A program made the translations under genes and the position numbers. Positions 44,628-57,043 of a stretch of DNA of 64,000 nt are shown here, piece after piece. Position 1 is the first letter of the stretch; every line of letters starts with the position of its first letter. The notes under the pieces are model-generated. The model was not told the DNA's origin. It worked only from the letters and a program-made list of their open reading frames with translations, and ran no database searches. This DNA is from Lycium barbarum (taxonomy: Eukaryota; Streptophyta; Magnoliopsida; Solanales; Solanaceae), in contig NC_083346.1 of the NCBI RefSeq assembly GCF_019175385.1, positions 62,525,821 through 62,589,820 on the forward strand, written 5' to 3'.

Positions 44628-46398
44628 GTATGTAAAGTCTTCCCCTTTGTTCTTTGGCATGTCCTAGATGTACTAGGTCAAGATCGGAGCCTCGGGGACG
44701 ATTCTGCTCATAGAAACTCGAGATTGATTTTTGGTACTATTCATTCAATTCAATTGAATTTCAAAAGGCGCATTTTGCTAGAAAAGTGGTTAAACCTCCA
44801 TAACTTGTACAAATGTAACCCGATCACTATGAAACCTTCCTGGATGACTCCGTAGAGTCTAATGGGCGTGATTCTTTTCCGCCGCCTCGACTTGGCCCGA
44901 GGTGGGCCCGCTATTCCCCGATGCCTCTCTTATTGTTCTGTCTGTCTTATTCCCATACGATAAGTCGAGGAAACTTATGGCTATTGTTCCGACTACTAAA
45001 CGGGAGTTATTTTAACGAACCTGAATTGATTTAATGTTCATGGAAACAATTACGGGGACAGAAACCCTGATATAAATTCTGTATGGCTTTAGCAAATGTA
45101 CTCGTGTCCGGAGCTCGCAGGTAGCTCCTGGTTATTATGTTGTTTACTATACGATAGGTGCTATGACCACCTTTATGAGCTTTATAAAATATTTTTTTTG
45201 ACATCTAAAACGTTTTGAAAATATTACCCTGATATTTTGGATAAACTACTTACCTCCCGTACTTACTGATATACGATTTTGGTATACCTGAATCTTGTGT
45301 GATGTATGATCCTGGCGTGTGTGATTATGTTGGGAAAGTGATAATTTGGCATTCTGTATGGTTGTTTTCTGTTTTACCGAGTCCCGGGCCGGTTATGTGA
45401 ATATGCGCATATGTAATATTGGCCGCTGGACCCTCGACCGCGGCGTGTCCGACATTGACAGCTGGACCCTTGACCGCGTCATGCCGGACGTGTGGCATTG
45501 ACTACTGGACCATTGACCGCGTCTGCCGCACTTGTGATTGTGCCTGACATAGACCGCTGGACCCTTGACCGCGGTATGTCAAATGTGTGATTGTAACCGC
45601 TGGACTTTTGGTCGCGGTATGTGTGATTATAACCGGTGGACCCTTGGCCGCGGTACGTGTGATAGTGACCGCTGGGTACTTGGCCGCGGTATGCGTGGTA
45701 GCGACCGCTGGACTTATGGCCGCGGAAATTGTGCGTTGATTCCTTTATATTTGTGAAACAAAAATGTTTTTCAAAAGAAAGTAAAGCATTTTGACATTCT
45801 AACTGCCGTATTTGCCTGCTGGAACCTCTTGGGTATGACTTGTGCACTAGAGGCGACCCTGTGGCGACCTGGTTATTCGTGCACACCCCAGTGCACTGTC
45901 CATTGCGCCCCTCACTAAAGGGCCGAAACCTGAGGTAAATGTATACTACCTGTGCTTCTGTAAGTTTATGATTCTACATGCATGGTTCTGCCTGTTACAT
46001 TTCTGGACAGCGGATTCGGAGAATGATTCTGTTGGTGTTGCTTCTGCATGATTGAGCCGGACTATGCTTCAGTCGGCTATAGTTCTACACCCCTAGCTTC
46101 GGTTGCGGGTATGTCAGTCGCACTCTGTGCCCCGATCCGCACGATGATCCTGCCAGTTAGGCTTTGTACCTCTGTTTCATATCACGATTCAGACGGCTAC
46201 ACCCCGTGCTTATGATATATATCGTGGTCCTGGCCATACACTCTGTATTTCCGTTTCGGACTTGGAGCCGATACTACCTGTTCTATTTCTATACTTCTGG
46301 CTCGGTTTTGTTTATATTGTTATATTTCCGCTTTACATACTCGGTACATATCCGTACTGACCCCCTGTTCTTCGGGGGCTGTGTTTCATGCCGCGCAG
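44628..46398 (+). other. Candidate LTR-embedded intron, F
   Basis: ATCGAG|GTATGT, CTGAC at 46357-46361 and GCGCAG|GT at 46398/46399; 1771 nt. Confidence 0.42.
45419..45727 (+). repeat. CCGCTGGACC...GACCGCGG hairpin repeats in F
   Basis: Eight imperfect units of about 36-50 bp, each with CCGC...GCGG ends that can pair. They occupy the same LTR position as the ACCGAGTCCC repeats of E, one of which also remains at 45376. Confidence 0.85.
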
Positions 46399-46898
46399 GT
46401 ACTCCCAGTTGAGTTGAGGACAGATGGAAGATGTTCCAGTGCAGATGACAAGCTCCATTTGTTCCCGAAGTGCTGCCGAGTCAGATTCTATATGTTATGC
46501 TTTTGGGATCTTATTAGAGACTTTGCAGACAGTGTCGTGGGTATTGGTTGTCGGTCTGTGTACGTAATGAATTTTGTATGATCACAAATTTGTTCGGCTT
46601 GAAAGCCACGAGAAAGAATATTTCTGAAAGAAAAGTTTTGCTATGTACTTTATTATTTGTTTTTTTAAAAAAAAAAGTTGACGTGATTTTATGTGCAGTG
46701 AGAGTCTGAGGGTTCGCTCGGCCCTAAGTAAGGGTCGGGTGCCCATCACACCCCAGCGAGGTCGGGGTGTGACAACACTGAGGGCCGAAAAGGGTAAAAT
46801 GGTAATTGTGAAAGAAAAGGACGTGTTACGAGGGTGTCCCGGGAACTGTAAGGCCTCGATTAGTCTCAAATTATGTAATAAAGGTCGTGTGTGAAAGT

Positions 46899-47001
46899 GG
46901 ACGCAAAAATATCTGCATTAAGACACCGGATCCCAGCAAAGTTTCAAGGTTAAGTGTGCTCAGATGGGAGCATTTTCAGGATGGGTGACCCCCTGGGAAG
47001 T
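46899..47001 (+). ncRNA. 5S rRNA-derived module in E interior 2
   Basis: 103 nt, nearly the same as 37914-38016, with box C and a slightly changed box A (AAGGTTAAGTGTGCT). TTTTT at 47013-47017 ends 119 nt after the start. It lies downstream of the F insertion. Confidence 0.88.
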
Positions 47002-48070
47002 AATTGGGAAAATTTTTGTAAAGTTAAAATTTACAGGGACGAATGGAAAACTAGAGTAACCTAAGTGAAACAATGGTATATGGGATGACGGGAGACCATA
47101 AGAAGACGCATAGGACAAGATAGATTAGTCGGTGAAGGGACAAATGGTGTGTCACAGCTCGAGAATTAGGATAGGCTTGAATAATGTTTGGAACCATTTT
47201 GTGGGATAGTTGATAATAATTATGTGTATGTATATGAATATGTATGATGGCTTATTTGTGATGGTATCAGTGGGCACGTGTGCCCCAACAACCTATGTTA
47301 CGGTAAAGGAGGCCTCAATTAAGTAAAGGATACCGAAACCGGAACAGTGGTAAGAAAACAAACGGCGTAAGTATTATAAGATAAGACACTATTTTCACAA
47401 TAGATCAAGGACAGAAAGGTCTTAACAGTATGGTATTTGAGAAAGAAGTGAGTAAGTAAATGAGGAGTAAGGAAATCAAGATATCGGAAAAAGGTGAGAG
47501 ACAAGAAAACCTCGGTGGATGGAACCCCTGAAGGGAAATGAAAAGGTGGACAAAACAATGATATAAGTAGGAAGTAAAGGGGGCGGGAAACTTGAGCTGA
47601 GAAGTTTCGATACGTTATGCATAGAGCTAGAAAGAGAGACGGGGGATGAAAAATAATTAAAGGTAAGGCCACTCGAAGATCGTGACGTACAAGGAACCCC
47701 TAAAAGGGGGGAGGCCATATTAGGCTAACAAGGAATAATGATGAATGAAATGAGCACCAACACATGAAGTCAAAAACAAGTATATCTGTATCGAAAGACA
47801 TGAGAGAAGGGACTAAAGAAGAATTGTAGTACGAATCTAAGAGTGTGACTTTTGTTAAGATATGGTCATGAAACAGTAACAAAAAAAAAAAAGATGACCT
47901 TAGAAAGACAAGGATAATATGTCGGCCCAGCAGATTAGAAAACCGATGACACAGAGTAAGGACCCATATAAGGATGAAGAGGTTCGATTATATGGAATGG
48001 GCATGGAGAAACGGGCAAATATAAAAGAAACCCCCTCCCGAAGTGCCACGAGGCCCCATAAGGTCAGTTG

Positions 48071-48106
48071 AACATTTGAGGACGAATGTTCCAAAGGGGG
48101 GGAGGA
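48071..48106 (+). promoter_or_regulatory. E interior 2 hairpin and polypurine tract
   Basis: AACATTTGAGGACGAATGTT (one G-U pair) then AAAGGGGGGGAGGA up to LTR 3. Confidence 0.85.
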
Positions 48107-51100
48107 TGTTATAACCCGTATTTCGTACGTTCGGAAAATTCAAGATAATGTGGAGAAGTTAAGAACAAGACTATGTTTCAAGAATTATTTAATATACGAG
48201 TTGTTGAAAATATTATTTATGAATATTGTTAGTGTGAAAATATTGAGGAAGACCAAGGGCAAAAAGGGAAATTGGCAAAATGGCATTATGTAATTTTGTG
48301 GAAAGGCTAGGGGCAAGAAGGTAATTTCACAAGATTCAAGAAAAGAAAAGAAAAAGAAGAAGAAAATTCTAGAAAAAGGAAAGGAAAAAAAATTAATTAA
48401 TTAGTCTTCTTTTAAGAAGACTCTAGAGAAGAAAAGTCTAGAGAGGGGCATGTGCCCCTCACATGCTTGGATACATACATATATATATATATATATATGA
48501 GCTACCTTCTAAGGGAAGAACAATCAAAAAAAAAAGAGGGGGCCATTTTCGGCCAAGAGCTATGGAAAACAAGACCAAGATTTGGCCATCAAAAAAATTG
48601 TTTCTCCAAGCAAACCTACTAATTGAAGGGTGCTCATTAACATGGAAGCGTTATTGGAAGCGTTAGATTATCCGTTTTCATCCATGGCCAACTTTAGGCA
48701 AGTTGTGAAGTGAAGAAGAAAGGTAAAAGTTTAATCTTATTTCTCATATGTTATGGGAGTTTTGAACATGTTGGAATATGTAGAAATGAATAAAAATTCA
48801 TGGAAGTGTGTATGTTGATGTGGCCGTGTAGGTGTATGTGTGTAGGAGTGATGAACTAACTCTATTTAGCATGTTTTGTTGTTGTAGTGTGTGAAAATGA
48901 ATGAAAATCATGAAGCTTGTATATGGGTATGGTGGCCGAATATGGTCTCTTTGTGTGGTTATGAGTGAACAAATTTTAGTTAGTATTTTGGAGACACCTT
49001 AATGTGATTCTTGTGTAATTTTTGTATTTATGGAAATGACATTGTTATGGTGTGGGTTGATTTGGAGGCTAATGTGATTTTAATGTGGTCCTTTGTGTTG
49101 ATGAAAATAATGTTGCTAATGTATAGATTGTTGGTGTGGTTTATGAATTTGGAGGAAAAGAAATGTGTTGTTGATATTCCCTTGGACTTGGAAGGTTTCG
49201 GGTTGCCTTATGTTTTGGGTTGGGTTGTGTTGGAAAGTTTTGTGGATTGTTGGAAATGTTATGGAATCATGTTTGAATGGTTTTGGATTGATTATATATC
49301 TTGATTTGAACGTAATTGGAATGTCGTCGCATATTGCGAAAGAAGGTTGTTGAGGTTAAAGTGCGTTTACATTAATGGCCGATGTTGTTAGAATGTTTGT
49401 TGTCATTGTTGTTGATATTGTGGCCGGGTCAAATTCTCGGATTTGTTGTTGTTGATTTGGGGCCGAGCCGTATTCTCGGGGATGGTACATTTACTGGGGA
49501 GATGCTGCCGAAATTCCGACAGGATATAAGCAGATGTGTTTGAGAGGTTAAGGCAAGTATATGACCAAGGATCTGAATGAATGGATGAATTCTTTTGAAT
49601 GAAGACTAACAAGTTGCACAAATGAGCGTAGCCAGTTGGTCGCGGCACAGGTATGTAAGGCTTACCCTTTCTTTCTTTTGGCATGTCTTAGAGCCAAGTA
49701 AGGTATGATGTGATATGCTACCTTGGGGTAACTCTGTTCGGTGATTCTGAGTCTGATTATGTTTCTAACTCAGTTCTTGATACGAGTTTATGATTTTTGC
49801 TCACCCTTTGATATAAGTATTTTGATACGAGTTTTTGATACAAGCATTTTGATATAAGTATTCCGATATAAATATTTTGATATAAGTAATCTGATGTAAG
49901 TATTTTGGTATAAGTATCCGGATAAAGTATTATGATATGAGCCTTCTGAAATAAGTATTCGACATAAGCATTCTGAAACAAGATTTCTGATGTAAGTGTT
50001 CTATTATAAGTATTCTACTATGAGTATTCTGGTATAAGTAATTCCTGTGAGCTTTAATGTCTCTAACTTCCGTATACGATCTCGGATTGCCTTGAAATGT
50101 CCGAAGAGGTTTCGGTACTAAGATGTCCATGACCTTCCTATACGTACATATGATTCTGGGAGTTATATTTGATTTGATCCAAATGATATTCGGAAGAGAT
50201 TTGTTTCTGAAGTCCTATTGAATATGTTCCCGAGTCTGTTTACGATTCTGATTTGTTTCTGATATAAGTATGTGTGATATGATCCAGTTTGTTATACGAT
50301 TGAGTAACGAGATAAGTATAAAGAGTTTTGTTTCTGAAAGAATTTTGTAGGTCATAATGTTCCTAACCTTCGGAAAAGATCGCAGAATTGCTCTAAAATG
50401 CTTATAGCATGTTCTGTACTTTATACGTTTGTAACTTTCCCATACGACGTCGGATTGGCCCGAAACTTGTTTCTGAGCTGTCAGATGTTGGTAAGTGCAC
50501 GTATCTATCGGGTCTTGATTTGTGTGCATATTTCGCACTACTCTGTTCGTGCAAGTTTGATATGTCTATCCACTGAGCCCGGGCCAGGACATGTTCTCGT
50601 GCATATTCCACTGCATTGTTCACCGAGTCCCTCTCACTTGCGGGCCGGGACACGTTATATGTATATGATGTTATGATGATATGGAGATGGTGGCCAGGAT
50701 GGCATATGATGTTTTACTCACCGAGACCCGCAAGGGAGGGCCGGGACAAGTTATATGTATCTACCGAGTCCCTCAATAGAGGGTCGGGACACATTATATG
50801 TATACATGATATATGACATTGACATGCATGATTCTATTCACCGAGTCCCTCACGTGAGGGCCGGGACACGCTATGCATACATGATATATGATCTACCGAG
50901 TCCCTCATTAAAAGGCCGGGACACGTTACATGCATCTATGATTTATGATCCTGACATGCATGATCTATGTTTGGAAAGTAAGCATTTTAGTAGTCTGTAC
51001 GTTCTGAGTCCCTTCTGATATATATGATATTATCTGTGTTTGGAAAGTAAGCCTTCTGGGTATTCTGTACTTCCAGTATTTCTTCTGACAGGTGACATCG

Positions 51101-51675
51101 GTATATGATTTGTGTCTGTAAAGTAAGCATCTTGATATTCTAGTTAACGTACCCAATTTCTTTGTACCGTCTGTTTCGGTTATGGTTCTCTTTTCTGTGA
51201 TTCATGCTTTACATACTCAGTACATATTCCGTACTGACCCCCTTTCTTCGGGGGCTGCGTTTCATGTCGCGCAGGTACTCCTAGATGAGTTGAAGACATT
51301 ATAGAAGATGCTCCAGCGAAGATGGCAAACTCCAATTGCTCCTGGAGGACTGCCGATTCAAAAGTATATGTGATATGGTTTCTGGTTAACATTAGAGACT
51401 TTGCAGACAGCGTCGTGGGTAATGGTTGCCAGTCTGTAAGCGGCTCCATCAGCGGATACGTCATTTTTTGTTATGTAGTAGACTTTATGTGATTACAGAT
51501 TTTTGTTTAATCTTGAACGGTAAGAGGAAAATTTCGACAGCTTAATATGTATTTTACTTGTATTTGATTTTCTGGATCCCAAGGAATTAGGTGTGTAATC
51601 AGAGTCTGCAGGTTCGCTCGGCTCCGTAGGTGGGGTCGGGTGCCCATCACGCCCTAATAAGGTTAGGGTGTGACA
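48107..51675 (+). repeat. Element E LTR 3
   Basis: 3569 bp, ending GGTGTGACA before the AGTCA duplication. Its (TA)n is much shorter (about 22 bp near 48478-48499) than in LTR 1 and 2. Donor-like CACAG|GTATGT at 49650/49651 and acceptor-like GCGCAG|GT at 51273 are kept (candidate intron of 1623 nt). Confidence 0.9.
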
Positions 51676-52416
51676 AGTCAGACACTCCATAAGGGGCATA
51701 ATAAATTCCGATGTCCCCATTAATTTATTAGCCTAGAAGGATCACTAGTCATGATGGGTAGAAGTGAAAAGACAATAAAGAAGGAGTCTGAATTGTATCC
51801 GATATGTATAAGCATTTTGATTTACTACAAGAACTCAACTAGCAAAAAGGAAAACAAGTTAAACCATACAATGAAAAGAACTCCGGCATTATATGGAATA
51901 TAGGAGTTGGAGGATCACTAAGGTCGGCCAGATGACTATCAAAGACGATTAACACTCAAAGGGGGGAAGAACAAATTCAGTTCTAAGATGAGCTATAATA
52001 TTCTGAAGCTCAAGAGAGAGATATATATTGGATTGAAGGAGTCAAATTTCAAGATGAACCGATATGTCAAGAATGTTCTAAAGAAAAGTGAGAATGGATT
52101 AAATGCAGGTATATTATGAGACAAATCTAGGAAGGAGAATGAGTTTCTTCAATGCGACATGTTATGTCCCCGGACTATGGCTCGAATCGCTCGTACCGAA
52201 GAAATTGTGGTTACATTTAAGTGTGCAATAACGTACTCCGAGAGGTAACGAAAGGAGTAAGAAGGGTCTGTAAACTGACCAGGGAGTAAGTATAAAGGAC
52301 AATCTGGATTACAAAAAGGGAAATCTTAGCACTAGAAGAGATGAAAGTTTTAACAAGAGGAATAATTATAGGGAGTTCAATAATCTCCAAAGGAAAGGAA
52401 GATAGTGTGCCTATGG
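51676..52416 (+). mobile_element. Element B interior, last visible part
   Basis: Starts with the right AGTCA duplication of E. GACACTCCATAAGGGGCATA onward is collinear with C at about 29935-30000. No coding motif. AAAGGGGGGAAGAA at 51958-51971 looks purine-rich but no LTR follows it. Confidence 0.5.
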
Positions 52417-52640
52417 TGATATGACCCTACTAGGCACACTTCGCTTGAAGGCTCACATTGAAGACCAAGGCATGGAACTCCAATCTATTCAAGCTAGGAA
52501 GATGACCAAAATAGCATTGGAGATCCATTGATATAACCCTACTAGGCACACTTCGCTTGAAGGCTCACATTGAAGACCAAGGCATGGAACTCCAATCCAT
52601 TCAAGCTAGGAGGATGACCAAAGGAGCATTAGAGACCAAT
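52417..52640 (+). repeat. 112-bp tandem duplication at the left end of H
   Basis: TGATATGACCCTACTAGGCA at 52417 and TGATATAACCCTACTAGGCA at 52529. The first unit runs exactly up to the second, and both continue through the GAAGACCAAGGCATGGAACT stretch. Confidence 0.88.
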
Positions 52641-53367
52641 GGAGAGGTACACAAGCCCCATAATAAGGCCTATGAAGTATGGACAAGATGCTTGGAGAGG
52701 AATGAAAGAAGAAGCAACAAAAAAGAAGGCCAACACTCAAGTGGCTGGAGTCGCAAAGGGACAGAAACGCAAATGTGGCTAGACGTACAAAGAAGGGCCA
52801 TAAATGCAAAAGGGTCACAATTTCAAGCTTGAGGATTGGATGATGGCTATATGTGCAAGAGGAGCCTTTTTTGGATTTCAAGCCAACATCCAACTAGCCA
52901 AACAAGGCCCTTGCCTCATTAATAGCATTCTTGTAATAACTAGCCTAGCTCTTAAGTCTCTTAGTATAAATACTAGACTTAAGTTATTTTCATCTTCAGA
53001 TTATGTTGAATGAAGAAACTCTTATGAGAGATTGTAGTTGACAGTTTTAGATTAATATAGATTGTTTGGTTGGTTAACCAAGTGTTGCTTCCTAGTTGTG
53101 AAGTGAATTACTCATTTCCATCGAATTCAATGTTGCTCATTTGTGGATTCATTTGAGTCGTTTGTTGATTTGAATGGCTTAGGTTCTAGGGCTTGTAAAT
53201 CCGATTGGAAGGGTTAGAGTTTGATATACCCTTTCTTGTCCATAGATTTCTTGCTCTTGGGTCAAGTATCTATCATCTATCTTTAATCCCCCATTCTTCA
53301 TCTATATTTTTGTTTTCCTTTATTTTTGTTTAATTCTTAGAGTTTCCTTAGGTTGAATCTTATCATT
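52529..53367 (+). mobile_element. Element H: 5' LTR
   Basis: TGATATAACC to CTTATCA, the same TGATA/TATCA ends as A. It could also begin at 52417. An open frame runs from the LTR start to 52832 (TLRLKAHIEDQGMELQSIQA), possibly the end of pol as in A. The LTR is followed by a primer site and leader. The 3' LTR lies beyond the window or is lost. Confidence 0.75.
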
Positions 53368-53369
53368 TG

Positions 53370-53381
53370 GTGTCAGAGCAT
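53370..53381 (+). promoter_or_regulatory. Element H primer-binding site
   Basis: TGGTGTCAGAGC, one change from the tRNA-iMet site, 2 nt after the LTR end. Confidence 0.8.
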
Positions 53382-54797
53382 AGGCTAAGAGATTGTTCCT
53401 ACAATTTCTAATCCTAGGCTTAAAATCTAAAAATCACAAAAAAAAATGAAAATCCAAACAAAATCGAAAATTGTTCTTGTGATTTGATTTTGCTGTTTCT
53501 GCAGTTAGATTTGAGTTTACCAAGGTGGAAAACATCTAAATCCAAAGTTTGAAGTTGTTTGGGTGGGTTTTGAAGCTTTCACCATTGAAGCTTCATCAAA
53601 GCTTGAAGAACTCAAAAGTGGGTTTAGTGATTGAGAAGCAATTGAGGCAAATTGAATATTGGGCTTTGTTCTCCAAGTGATAAGGAGCTTAGATATGAAA
53701 ACTGGAGCAAAAACGAGTTGATTTGGTCCTAGATTGCATTTGGGTGTTCTTGGTGTTCTTAAGAACATTCATATCTTCATAGTGGAGAAGAAGACCAAAG
53801 AAGAGGGTTTGATCCAAAGGTTTTTCCAAAGACAAGTGGAAAGTTGTTTGTTGGGCCAAAAAGGGCAAGTCCTAGGTTGTGTGGGCCCAAGACGTCGTCA
53901 GATCCAAGAAAATTCAGCCCAAATTTCGAGGAGAACGAGTTCAATACGAAATCACTGAAGCCACTATACGGTCCCACATGCGGACCGTATAAATTTTACG
54001 GTCCGTAAAATTGGAGGCTCAAAAGTTACATTCTGTTAGTGATTTACGGTGGGAAAAATACGGACCGTAAATATTTTACGGCCCGTAGATTTTGGGCCGT
54101 AAATTTGGTACCAAATTTTTGAGTTTCTGTCCCTGTTCTACGGACTCATTTTATGGTCCGTCAATTATATACGGACCATATAAATTTCACAACCCAATCC
54201 GTAAATTTGAGGTACAATTTCAATTCATAATTTTCATTTCATCTCAATTTATTTCTCAAAACTTCTTGAGCATTGATTGTAAGTGATTGTTTCCCTATTC
54301 CTTAGGTAGGGAACAAAAAGAAAAAAAAAGAGTAAATAATTTTAAAAAATTTTGTTATTTCAAATTGATGCATTGGATCAATTGAGGCTTCAGGACCCAA
54401 TTTTCAAATTATCACCTACCCGGGCCCAAAATTTCATTTATTTTCCGATTTTAGCATTTCAATTTCTTGTCTCTCAACTAGTAGCCACTTACTAGTTGTT
54501 CCTACTTGTGTTTACTAGTTCTTGTGTCCGCATTTCTTTCGTGCTAATTTCTTTCAAGCTTTTCTACGTTTTATTTCGTTGAGACTTTATTGGCTCTCAT
54601 CCGTTTGCTTTGATTCGTCCGTCATTCGTCTAAACAAGAATCCATTCTACCATAAGGATAAGTAACGTGTGAATTTGATTGGACGAGTTATTCATCAACT
54701 ACTTCGAAAGAGCACGAGTGCGGTAGGGGTTGAGAGTTCAATACGAGTGAAGTAAGGCTTTTATTGCTAATCTTGTTTGCTAGTTTTGCAGGTCATC
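53382..54797 (+). mobile_element. Element H leader, non-coding
   Basis: 1.4 kb with the ACGGTCCGT cluster (53966-54200) and the CCTATTCCTTAGGTAGGGAAC stretch shared with A. It ends in TTGCTAGTTTTGCAG|GT, which resembles a 3' splice site 10 nt before the gag ATG. A matching donor is not obvious. Confidence 0.7.
53966..54200. repeat. ACGGTCCGT palindrome cluster in H leader
   Basis: Units such as GCGGACCGTATAAATTTTAC, TTTACGGTCCGTAAA, ATACGGACCGTAAATA and TTTTACGGCCCGTAGA. Confidence 0.8.
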
Positions 54798-55537
54798 ATG
54801 TCTAACCAAGGCGATAAGACGCAAGAGGTAGTAGATATATCATCCATAGCAAGTTCATTGGCTATGATCACGAATCAAATCTCGGGTATGAAAGCAGGTA
54901 TGGAAAATATGAGAGAAGAGATGAATGGTATGAGAGGAGAGATGAACGGTGTGAATGGGAAGTTGAATGGTATCGATGAACAGATGGTGAGTATTGAGAA
55001 AGTTCAAATGGAGGGTTCGAGTATAAGGGGCACACCCCATTCTAGGAATGAAGGTGATGGGGATAAAACACAAGACACCAAACCAACCCTTACCCCGAGA
55101 CAAGCACATGCCTTGTGCAACCCCAACACCACAACCACCTCCACCTAAAGAGCTCCACCACCCCAAACAACCAACCTTCCACCCCAAAACTCCACATTCC
55201 AAAACACCAATGGACAAACCTATTCCCAAGTTTACCAACATAACCCGAATGAGGCAATCCCTCAAGTAATCTTACAACAAACACCCCAAGCTCCACCCCA
55301 AGTCCAAAAACAAGATCCCTTTCCTAACCAAAACCAATAGAAATGCCACTATCAATACCCTATGAATGAAGAGGAGTATGATGACTATCCACAAGGTAGG
55401 TGGTGGGATGGTAATCGGCAAGGAGGAAGGCGTGGAGGAATGAATAACCGAGGGAGGGGAGGAAGAGGAGGCTTTGAGAGGTTTCCGGGCCATGACCCTA
55501 GATTCCAAGGTCATGTAGACTTAGGGAGGGCTCAAGG
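54798..55537 (+). pseudogene. gag: Element H gag N-terminal fragment
   Basis: Starts at the ATG at 54798 (MSNQGDKTQEVVDISSIASS), preferred over the one at 54777 because the A gag starts similarly. A Met/Asn/Glu-rich coiled-coil-like segment (GMKAGMENMREEMNGMRGEM) is followed by a Pro/His-rich region in a second frame (stop near 55148) and an Arg/Gly-rich region in a third (GRWWDGNRQGGRRGGMNNRG, 55362 onward). The G1 LTR cuts it before the capsid core, so this is a frameshifted, truncated copy. Confidence 0.75.
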
Positions 55538-56641
55538 TGTCACGACCCAGCTAGGGGGCGCGACGGGTACCCGGGGCTAACCACCGAGCACCGCTCGTAC
55601 TATTACTTCTTAGGGTCATTCAACAATCATTTATCTATTTCATGCTCATTTTACAAAAGAAACTTCTTTTCATTACAAAACATAATACCTTTATACAATA
55701 ACATTTATCAATATATTTACACAATATCCATGTCGCGAAACCCCATAACCCACATTGAGTATCTACGAGCCTCTATTGGATTACACATACAACTGTACCC
55801 AAAAGATTCATCATAAGCACCTCCGGTACAAGGGAGTGATTTCAGTCAGCTAACAACTTCTAAGAGTCCGGAGCAAGATCTCCTACCTGTCTACCATTGG
55901 GTATGAACACAGCGTCCAAAGAAAACGGACGTCAGTACGAACATTGTACTGAGTATGTAAGGCAGGAATGAAATGAACAATGTCATAGGAGCATCATGAA
56001 TCATAAGAAAAGATATAACCTGTTTGAGTGTTATAAGCAACATACTTTTCACATATATCATATTTTACATCATCATAGTCTATGTTTTGCCATATCTCAT
56101 ATATCATCACATTTATCATCACATACATCGTCACATACTTCATCACGTACATCGTCACATCATACTCCGCATCATTACCCGCGTCCGGGTAATCCTCATA
56201 TGCCGCCCACTAGTAGTGATCATGCCCGACCCTCTTGGCTCGGTGTAAACATAGCAGCCCGCATTCGCGGTGACATGCCCAGCCAAATAGGCACGATGGA
56301 ATCTTATCATCACAAAATCAATCATAACACATCTTATAACATAGCATCATCTTATCATTTCTTGGTATCTTATACATATCATCATCCTATTACAAACTAG
56401 CATTGTTAATCATCTATAGACATATTGTATATTAGCATTAAGAGCACACGTTAATCCTTAAGGCAACCACACTATGTCGGGGTAATGTAAGCTCGTGAAC
56501 CCCCGATTATATTATGAACGTTTATGAGTATCGTGCCTCGCCTTGAAGGAAATAAAGCATAAGGCGAGTGTTAATAAGGATAATATCATTAACCTTATAG
56601 GAACATCATGCCACAATTTCTTGAACCGCTATAGTCTAACT
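55538..56641 (-). mobile_element. G1: partial minus-strand LTR in H
   Basis: Its left edge TGTCACGACCCAGCTAGGGG is the end of a minus-strand LTR of the G type. It shares the GTACTGACGTCC...ACAGGT-type block (55900-55960) with G2. It is cut at 56641 by element G, and the remainder would lie beyond the window. Confidence 0.8.
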
Positions 56642-57043
56642 TGTCACGACCCAGCTAGGGGCCGCGATGGGAACCCGGGGCTAGCCATCGAGCGCCACTC
56701 GAGCTACTACTCATCTTACTCACTTAATGCTCTTTCACTAACTTTATACACTAATTGTAGGAAAAACATATTTTATATGGAGATGCCTTATATACATTTG
56801 CCTCTCGGTCATCAAAATAATATAAACACATAATAGCATCTTGTGAGATCATCTAACCCACACTGCGTATCTACGAGCCTCTACTGACATACTAAACATA
56901 TAGACGGAACAAGACTCCGCCATCCCCAAAATGTACTTATATACCAAAAGAAGAATCATAAGCACCTCCGAACAATGGAGTGCTCTCAATCAGCTGACAA
57001 CTACTAAGAATCTGGATCAAGCTCACCTCCCTGTCTACCTGTG

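Larger units (their letters stand above)
43288..46774 (+). mobile_element. F: solo LTR of a Ty3/Gypsy element
   Basis: 3487 bp from TGTTATATCCCG to GGGTGTGACA, flanked by GCACT (43283-43287) and ACACT (46775-46779). There is no primer site, interior or second LTR. Contents: TTATTTAAGG TATA-like (43699), CTGCCGAAATTTCGGTAG near 44488, GAG|GTATGT (44628), the CCGCTGGACC repeat block, GTACTGAC (46354-46361) and GCGCAG|GT (46398). It most likely formed by recombination between the two LTRs of an element. Its type resembles Z and B. Confidence 0.9.
42722..48106 (+). mobile_element. Element E interior 2, with F inserted
   Basis: About 1.89 kb of E sequence plus the solo LTR F (43288-46774) and its duplicated target. 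Otherwise nearly identical to interior 1. Ends in hairpin 48071-48090 and polypurine tract 48093-48106. Non-coding. Confidence 0.88.
34281..51675 (+). mobile_element. Element E: LTR-interior-LTR-interior-LTR composite
   Basis: Three LTR copies (34281-37283, 39133-42721, 48107-51675) alternate with two nearly identical interiors. Each interior has a primer site, a hairpin, a 5S-derived module, the upstream hairpin and a polypurine tract. The composite is flanked by AGTCA at 34276-34280 and 51676-51680. No gag or pol is encoded. One outer duplication with a shared middle LTR is what unequal recombination between the LTRs of two copies of one insertion would leave. Confidence 0.9.

Noticed and set aside
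45479..45886. Minus-strand open frame with GHKSSGRYHAYRGQ-like repeats
   Set aside because: It is a translation of the CCGCTGGACC hairpin repeats in the F LTR, with no independent support.
51958..51971. AAAGGGGGGAAGAA as the B polypurine tract
   Set aside because: No TG-started LTR follows and the usual AACATTCG...CGAATGTT hairpin does not precede it.
54770..54797. Leader intron before H gag
   Set aside because: The TTTTGCAG|GT acceptor-like site is good, but I could not find a convincing donor in the leader. It is mentioned only in the leader entry.
56000..56400. His/Ser-rich open frames near 56000-56400
   Set aside because: They come from CATCACAT repeats in the G1 LTR and have no homology I recognise.
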